DNA of 11,095 bases from JAXHUH01 sp034211175 (GTDB lineage: Bacteria > Actinomycetota > Acidimicrobiia > Acidimicrobiales > CAIXPF01). Location of the stretch: NCBI GenBank assembly GCA_034211175.1, contig JAXHUH010000148.1:1-11095 (forward strand). The letters run 5' to 3'. Both the position numbers and the translations under genes were made by a program. Below the pieces are notes generated by a model, which saw only the letters and a list, made by a program, of their open reading frames with translations, was not told the origin of the DNA and ran no database searches. Shown here in pieces: positions 6,247-11,095 of this stretch. Positions within the stretch are counted from its first letter, which is position 1; each line of letters starts with the position of its first letter.

Positions 6247-6707
6247 TCGACCTCGACGACGTCCACCTTGAGGACCCCGCCCGGCGCCTCGTAGTCGACC
6301 GTGTCGCCCACCGATGCGCCGAGGAGGGCCTTGCCCAGCGGCGAGCCCGGCGACATCACGTCGAGGTCGTCGTGGCGCTCCTCGATCGAGCCGAGGAGGT
6401 ACCGCTCCGTGTCGTCGTCGCCGTGGTAGCGGATCGTGACGATCGAGCCGGTGCCGACCTTGTCGCTCTTCTGCGCCTCGACGATCACCGCGTTCTCGAG
6501 CAACCCGGACAGGCGCATGATCCGGCCCTCCATCTTGCCCTGCTCCTCCTTGGCGGCGTGGTAGTCGCCGTTCTCGGAGAGGTCGCCGAGCTCGCGGGCC
6601 GCCTCGATCTTGCGGGCGATGTCCACGCGACCGCGGGTCGTCAGGTCCTCGTACTCCGTCTTCAGCCGGTCGTACGCGGCCTGTGAGAGTTCATGCGTGT
6701 CGGCCAC
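6243..6707 (-). CDS. greA: Transcription elongation factor GreA
   Basis: GreA rescues backtracked RNA polymerase by stimulating cleavage of the extruded RNA 3' end through the secondary channel. The protein is 154 residues, close to the usual 158. The N-terminal coiled coil (about 10-75) carries the family tip ARELGDLSENGDYHAAKEEQ, with acidic residues Asp42 and Glu45 that hold the catalytic magnesium. The C-terminal FKBP-like domain (about 82-154) shows VGTGSIVTIRY, SPGSPLGKALLGASVGDTV and an acidic end. The GTG start has only pyrimidine-rich sequence before it, and a TACGAT -10 box ends 6 bases upstream, suggesting a leaderless message. It heads a two-gene minus-strand operon with the alpha/beta hydrolase. 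Confidence 0.95.
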   Translation of the reverse strand: MADTHELSQAAYDRLKTEYEDLTTRGRVDIARKIEAARELGDLSENGDYHAAKEEQGKMEGRIMRLSGLLENAVIVEAQKSDKVGTGSIVTIRYHGDDDTERYLLGSIEERHDDLDVMSPGSPLGKALLGASVGDTVDYEAPGGVLKVDVVEVE

Positions 6708-6713
6708 GGAGAG

Positions 6714-6719
6714 ATCGTA
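6714..6719 (-). promoter_or_regulatory. greA -10 box, leaderless start
   Basis: On the minus strand TACGAT (a TANNNT -10 element) ends 6 bases before the greA GTG, with CTCTCC between. Transcription would begin at or within a base or two of the start codon, and no Shine-Dalgarno exists. No good -35 lies 16-18 bases upstream; TTGAAC is present but only 13 bases away. Confidence 0.5.
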
Positions 6720-6738
6720 GCCGTCTGTTCACGTTCAA

Positions 6739-6800
6739 CTCGGGGTCGGGCATCTCGGGGTCGGGCATCTCGGGGTCCGGGCATCTCGGGGTCCGGGCAT
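6739..6800. repeat. Four tandem 15-16 bp repeats forming a G-run array
   Basis: CTCGGGGTCGGGCAT occurs at 6739-6753 and 6754-6768; CTCGGGGTCCGGGCAT occurs at 6769-6784 and 6785-6800, with degenerate remains to about 6825. The 15/16 length change argues against a coding repeat. Eight G-runs of 3-4 on the plus strand (6742 to 6797), with loops of 2-6 bases, satisfy the usual G-quadruplex pattern twice. The array lies just upstream of the greA promoter region. Confidence 0.85.
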
Positions 6801-6874
6801 CCCGGTGTCGGCCTTCTCGGGTCCGGCGCCCGCGTTCGGGCCGTCGGCCGGCGTCGGGGCCCGTGTCGGCGAGG

Positions 6875-6903
6875 TTGACGCCGTGTTGCGGGCGCGTGAT
6901 GAT
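6875..6903 (+). promoter_or_regulatory. Promoter for the leuB-ilvE-cimA leader
   Basis: TTGACG (6875-6880) and GATGAT (6898-6903) are separated by 17 bases. The first matches the -35 consensus at 5 of 6 positions and the second the -10 at 4 of 6. An ATG lies 7 bases after the -10 (6911), so the leader transcript would start on a start codon. This fits a leaderless leader peptide, as known for some actinobacterial amino-acid operons. Confidence 0.5.
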
Positions 6904-6949
6904 GGTCGCGATGGCGTGTCTCCGCCCCACCATCGCGATCATTCGGTAG
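6899..6949 (+). CDS. Leader peptide of a branched-chain amino acid attenuator
   Basis: A short open frame encodes MMVAMACLRPTIAIIR and ends in TAG at 6947-6949. Starts are possible at 6899, 6902 or 6911; the promoter spacing favours 6911, giving MACLRPTIAIIR without a 5' leader. Three of the last five residues are Ile (ATC, ATC, ATT), with one Leu before them and one Val in the longer form: the codons expected if ribosome stalling senses branched-chain amino acids. Two hairpins follow directly, the second a T-tailed terminator, and then leuB-ilvE-cimA. No Shine-Dalgarno is visible. The peptide is likely a sensor rather than a functional protein. Its family is not conserved enough to recognise by sequence; the case rests on codons and position. 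Confidence 0.6.
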   Translation: MMVAMACLRPTIAIIR

Positions 6950-6972
6950 CGCACGCCGGTTCCGGCGTGCGC
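6949..6972 (+). promoter_or_regulatory. GC hairpin directly after the leader peptide stop
   Basis: GCGCACGCCGG (6949-6959) and CCGGCGTGCGC (6962-6972) are perfect complements around TT, giving an 11-bp arm pair that begins on the last base of the leader stop codon. A ribosome stalled at the Ile codons would cover part of the 5' arm. It is placed like the pause or protector hairpin of an attenuator. Confidence 0.55.
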
Positions 6973-6980
6973 GTTCTCGA

Positions 6981-7005
6981 CCGTCCACCTCGGTGGGCGG
7001 TTTTT
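6981..7005 (+). terminator. Intrinsic terminator (attenuator) upstream of leuB
   Basis: CCGTCCACC (6981-6989) pairs with GGTGGGCGG (6992-7000) over 9 bp with one G-T wobble, followed at once by TTTTT (7001-7005). This is the only T-tailed hairpin noticed in the window. greA runs the other way, so any transcript it stops must start in this gap or be antisense. A role as attenuator for leuB, 107 bases downstream, fits best. The leader stretch CCGCCCCACC (6922-6931) nearly duplicates the 5' arm and could compete for the 3' arm. Confidence 0.7.
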
Positions 7006-7112
7006 CATTGCCGAACGACTCGCCCGGTGCGTTCGCTCGGCTCGGATCCAGGGCGGGACGCACCAGCGAGATCGATCAGGCAGACGAGAGCACGAAGGAT
7101 GTCAGCGCAGAG

Positions 7113-8102
<990 letters not shown>

Positions 8103-8110
8103 GGGGACAG

Positions 8111-9031
8111 ATGCCCATCACGCCGTCCGAGAAGATCTGGATGGATGGTCAGCTCGTCGACTGGGACGACGCCCGGATCCACGTGCTGACGCACACCCTG
8201 CACTACGGCAACGGCGTCTTCGAGGGCATCCGCGCCTACGAGGCGGCCGAGGGCACGGCCATCTTCCGTCTCACCCCCCACATCGAGCGCCTCTTCAACA
8301 GCGCCAAGATCCTCGCCATCGAGATTCCCTACACGCCCCAGCAGCTCATCGACGCCACCAAGGAGACCGTCCGGGTCAACGGGCTCCCGAGCTGCTACAT
8401 CCGCCCGCTGGCCTACCTCGGCTACGGCGAGATGGGGCTCAACCCGCTCCCGTGCGAGGTCAACGTCTCGATCGCGGTGTGGCCGTGGGGCGCGTACCTG
8501 GGTGACGAGGCGTCGAAGCACGGCGTGCGCATGATGATCAGCTCGTGGCAGCGCCACGACCCCAACGCCATGCCCCCGGCGGCCAAGGGCGTCGGCCACT
8601 ACATCAACTCGCAGATGGCGAAGGTCGCAGCGGTCAAGGCCGGCTACGACGAGGCCATCCTGCTCTCGCCCCAGGGCTACGTGTCGGAGTGCACGGGCGA
8701 GAACCTGTTCATCGTCAAGCGGGGCAAGATCATCACCCCACCGGTCAGCGCGGGTGCGCTCGAGGGCATCACCCAGGACGCGGTGCTCACGATCGCGAGC
8801 GATCTCGGCATCGGCTTCGAGTTCGGCAACGTCCTGCGCAGCGACCTCTACACCGCGGACGAGGCGTTCCTCTCGGGCACCGCGGCGGAGGTCGTGCCGA
8901 TCCGCTCGGTGGACGACCGCGAGATCGGCGACCCCGGCCCGATCACCCGGCGCATCCAGGAGACCTTCAACGCCGCGGTCCGCGGCCGGGTCGACCGATA
9001 CAAGGACTGGTGCGAGTACGTCGACCGCTGA
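8111..9031 (+). CDS. ilvE: Branched-chain amino acid aminotransferase
   Basis: IlvE is the fold-type IV PLP enzyme that transaminates the 2-oxo acids of Leu, Ile and Val with glutamate in the last biosynthetic step. The 306 residues match the bacterial norm. The N-terminal half has HTLHYGNGVFEGIRAYE (28-44), and RLTPHIERLFNSAKIL follows. Lys159 in PPAAKGVGHYINSQMAK is the expected PLP-binding residue, at the same number as in E. coli IlvE. The C-terminal half has the class IV signature region from GYDEAILL through SECTGENLFIVKRGKI, then GALEGITQDAVL and SGTAAEVVPI, the loop that holds PLP phosphate. The ATG directly follows AGGGGGACAG, an excellent ribosome site, 8 bases after the leuB stop. 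D-amino-acid transaminase and ADC lyase share the fold, but the operon settles the assignment. Confidence 0.95.
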   Translation: MPITPSEKIWMDGQLVDWDDARIHVLTHTLHYGNGVFEGIRAYEAAEGTAIFRLTPHIERLFNSAKILAIEIPYTPQQLIDATKETVRVNGLPSCYIRPLAYLGYGEMGLNPLPCEVNVSIAVWPWGAYLGDEASKHGVRMMISSWQRHDPNAMPPAAKGVGHYINSQMAKVAAVKAGYDEAILLSPQGYVSECTGENLFIVKRGKIITPPVSAGALEGITQDAVLTIASDLGIGFEFGNVLRSDLYTADEAFLSGTAAEVVPIRSVDDREIGDPGPITRRIQETFNAAVRGRVDRYKDWCEYVDR

Positions 9032-9125
9032 CGGCCACCCCCGCCGTCGGGGCGGGCGACCCGCACCGCACACATCCAGAGCACGGCAACCCCGTGACAG
9101 AGCCACAGCAAACCCGGAGAGCGAC

Positions 9126-10796
9126 ATGACCAGCGACGAAGTGATCGATCGGACACCGGTGCGCGACCCGTCGTGGCCGGAGTCGATCGAGATCTTCGAC
9201 ACGACCCTGCGCGACGGCACCCAGTTCGAGGGCATCTCGGTGACCGTGGAGGACAAGCTCCGAGTCGCCGAGCAGCTCGACCACCTGGGCGTCGCATGGA
9301 TCGAGGGCGGCTGGCCCGGTGCCAACCCGAAGGACGAGGAGTTCTTCGCCCGGGCCCGCACCGAGCTCGACCTCGCCACCTCGACGCTGGTCGCGTTCGG
9401 CTCGACCCGCCGGCCGAAGGGCAAGGTCGACGTCGACCCCGTGCTCGAGAACCTCGTCAACGCGGGGACCTCGACGGTGTGCATCGTCGGCAAGTCGTGG
9501 GACTACCACGTCACCAAGGCCCTCGGCACCACCCTCGAGGAGGGCGTGGCGATGGTCGGCGAGTCGGTGGCGTACCTGAAGGAGCAGGGCCTGCGGGTCT
9601 TCTTCGACGCCGAGCACTGCTTCGACGGCTACAAGCGCAACCCCGCCTTCACCCTGTCGGTCCTCGAGGCCGCGGTCATGGCCGGCGTCGACTGCATCGT
9701 CATGTGCGACACCAACGGCGGCTCGCTGCCCCACGAGGTCCAGCGCATCGTCGGCGAGGTCGTCGACCACTTCGGCACCGACGTGCAGGTCGGCATCCAC
9801 ACCCAGAACGACACCGGGTGCGCGGTGCCCAACGCGCTGGCCGCGGTCATGGCCGGCGCCACCCAGCTCCAGGGCACGATGAACGGCTACGGCGAGCGCA
9901 CCGGCAACGCCGACCTCACCCAGTGCATCCCGAACCTGACGCTCAAGATGGGGATCCGCACGCTGCCCGACGGCCACATGGCGCGCCTCACCGAGGTGTC
10001 CCACCACGTCGCCGAGCTGGTCAACATGCCCCAGCAGCACCAGCAGCCCTACGTCGGCAAGTCGGCGTTCGCCCACAAGGCCGGACTCCACACCAGCGCC
10101 ATCGCCAAGCGGCCCGACAGCTACGAGCACGTCGACCCGGCGGCGGTCGGCAACGGGACGCGCTTCCTCGTCTCCGACCTGTCGGGCAAGGCGACGATCG
10201 AGCTGAAGATGAAGCAGCTCGGCATCGAGCTCGACGGCGCCCAGACCAAGGAGGTGCTCGCCCAGCTCAAGGAGCTCGAGCACGTCGGCTACCACTTCGA
10301 GACCGCGGACGGCTCCCTCGAGCTGCTGATGCGCCGGGCGACGGGTTGGAGCCAGGACTTCTTCGAGGTCGAGTCGTTCCGGGTGATCACCGAGCACCGC
10401 ACCGGCGCCAACGGCTCGCGCACGGCGCGGGCCGCGGAGAACCCGCTCGGCCACGTCGAGGGCGTCGAGACCGAGGCGACGATCAAGCTGCGGGTCGGCG
10501 GCGAGCGCCTCGTCGCCACCGGCGAGGGCAACGGCCCGGTCAACGCGCTCGACGCCGCGTTCCGCACCGCCGTCGGCGACCGCTTCTCGAGCCTCGCCAG
10601 GGTCCACTTGACCGACTTCAAGGTCCGCGTCCTCGACACCAGCAAGGGCACCGGGGCGGTCACCCGGGTGCTGATCGACTCGACCGACGGCACCCGGACG
10701 TGGACGACGATCGGCGTGTCCGAGAACATCATCGAGGCGTCGTGGCAGGCGCTGTCCGACGCCATCGTCTTCGGGCTGCTCCACGCCGACGGCTGA
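9126..10796 (+). CDS. cimA: (R)-citramalate synthase
   Basis: CimA condenses pyruvate with acetyl-CoA to (R)-citramalate, the first step of the threonine-independent route to 2-oxobutyrate and isoleucine. The 556-residue protein has a DRE-TIM barrel followed by a LeuA-type regulatory domain. The barrel opens with FDTTLRDGTQFEGISVTVED, where Asp25 should bind the metal and Arg29 is catalytic. IEGGWPGANPKDEEFF (59-74) is characteristic of the citramalate branch, as opposed to LeuA. NGYGERTGNADL follows from Asn253. The C-terminal domain (about 405-553) carries ATIKLRVGG and GNGPVNALDAAFR, and probably gives isoleucine feedback control. The metal-site motif reads HTQND (His225, Gln227), where related synthases have HxH. 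GGAG lies 6 bases before the ATG. The gene is 94 bases after ilvE and probably co-transcribed. Confidence 0.9.
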   Translation: MTSDEVIDRTPVRDPSWPESIEIFDTTLRDGTQFEGISVTVEDKLRVAEQLDHLGVAWIEGGWPGANPKDEEFFARARTELDLATSTLVAFGSTRRPKGKVDVDPVLENLVNAGTSTVCIVGKSWDYHVTKALGTTLEEGVAMVGESVAYLKEQGLRVFFDAEHCFDGYKRNPAFTLSVLEAAVMAGVDCIVMCDTNGGSLPHEVQRIVGEVVDHFGTDVQVGIHTQNDTGCAVPNALAAVMAGATQLQGTMNGYGERTGNADLTQCIPNLTLKMGIRTLPDGHMARLTEVSHHVAELVNMPQQHQQPYVGKSAFAHKAGLHTSAIAKRPDSYEHVDPAAVGNGTRFLVSDLSGKATIELKMKQLGIELDGAQTKEVLAQLKELEHVGYHFETADGSLELLMRRATGWSQDFFEVESFRVITEHRTGANGSRTARAAENPLGHVEGVETEATIKLRVGGERLVATGEGNGPVNALDAAFRTAVGDRFSSLARVHLTDFKVRVLDTSKGTGAVTRVLIDSTDGTRTWTTIGVSENIIEASWQALSDAIVFGLLHADG

Positions 10797-10817
10797 GCGA
10801 GGGGAGCGGGGGACCGG

Positions 10818-11095
10818 GTGGGTGGGGCGAGCGGCGTCGGGCCGACCCTCGACGACGGGCGGGTCTCCATCCGCCCGCTCGAGGTCGCGGAGGCCGCCGT
10901 CCACCTCGCCGGCGAGGACGTCGAGTCGGTGCGGTGGCTCACCGAGGGGACGTGCTCGACGCTCGACGGTGTGGTCGCGTGGATCGAGCGCAACCGGCGG
11001 TCGTGGCGCACCGCCGGCCCGATCCGCTCGTTCGGCGTGCGCTGCACCGACACGGGGTCGTTGCTCGGCATGGTCGAGGCCAACCTCGATGCCGC
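10818..11095 (+). CDS. GNAT-family N-acetyltransferase, N-terminal part
   Basis: The frame opens at GTG 10818 and runs off the right edge after 92 codons without a stop. It begins, after a short glycine-rich lead, with DDGRVSIRPLEVAEAAVHLAGEDV, the usual first strand and helix of RimJ/RimL-type acetyltransferases. It continues with a WIERNRRSW helix and the second and third strands, IRSFGVRCTDTGSLLGMVEANL. The acetyl-CoA binding loop (Q/R-x-x-G-x-G/A) would lie beyond the edge and cannot be checked. Purine-rich GGGGAGCGGGGGA precedes the start. The 21-base gap after cimA suggests the same transcript. The acceptor is unknown; a role in branched-chain synthesis is not implied. Confidence 0.7.
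   Translation, partial: MGGASGVGPTLDDGRVSIRPLEVAEAAVHLAGEDVESVRWLTEGTCSTLDGVVAWIERNRRSWRTAGPIRSFGVRCTDTGSLLGMVEANLDA

Noticed and set aside
6733..6738. TTGAAC on the minus strand as the greA -35
   Set aside because: It is only 13 bases from the TACGAT -10, too short for a normal sigma-70-type spacing.
6739..6800. CRISPR-like array
   Set aside because: The repeats are contiguous with no spacers and only 15-16 bases long.
6691..7008. Minus-strand frame with a PDPEMPDPEM repeat across the greA-leuB gap
   Set aside because: The repeat unit changes length from 15 to 16 bases, the product has no domain, and the region is better explained by promoter, leader and terminator signals.
8967..10904. 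645-codon minus-strand open frame antisense to cimA
   Set aside because: Biased Val/Asp/Gly/Leu composition without motifs, directly opposite an unmistakable CimA; a shadow of codon bias.

Overview
The window is about 70% or more G+C, with GTG starts, tightly packed genes and several gene starts lacking a Shine-Dalgarno site. Together with actinobacterial-looking LeuB, IlvE and GreA proteins, this suggests a high-GC actinobacterium, possibly an uncultured Acidimicrobiia-type lineage. That placement is inference from protein style, not a phylogeny.

Layout, left to right. Bases 1-116 hold a minus-strand fragment of a TRAP-transporter large permease (DctM). It ends at a G18/C9-G-C15 homopolymer block (117-159), which looks like an assembly or library junction; the left 160 bases may not belong to this genome. 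A plus-strand sugar ABC importer pair follows: a single-domain ATPase (202-993) and a XylH/RbsC-type permease (990-2270) joined by a GTGA overlap, then a strong GC hairpin (2301-2336). The binding protein is not in the window. A 93-residue orphan protein (2472-2753) converges on a minus-strand WYL-domain regulator (2848-3546).

The regulator is divergent from an alpha/beta hydrolase (3628-4497). Their shared gap carries a perfect 10-bp inverted repeat over the hydrolase -10 box, plus a third half-site over its -35: a clear candidate operator. A second, unrelated alpha/beta hydrolase (4638-5372) follows after a gap with a 16-bp perfect palindrome. A third hydrolase (5389-6246, minus) is translationally coupled behind greA (6243-6707, minus), which looks leaderless.

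The 405-bp gap between greA and leuB is the richest non-coding stretch. It holds four tandem 15-16 bp repeats with eight G-runs (a predicted G-quadruplex array), then a promoter, a short Ile-rich leader peptide, a GC hairpin and a T-tailed terminator just before leuB: the layout of a ribosome-mediated attenuator.

The operon it would control is leuB (7113-8102), ilvE (8111-9031), cimA (9126-10796) and the start of a GNAT acetyltransferase (10818 to the edge). CimA makes citramalate from pyruvate and acetyl-CoA. LeuB can serve both the citramalate and the isopropylmalate branches, and IlvE does the final transamination. The operon therefore fits threonine-independent isoleucine synthesis, matching the Ile-rich leader. 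No tRNA, rRNA, CRISPR array or insertion sequence was seen. I see no wholly new multi-gene system; the new interest is mostly in the regulatory DNA.
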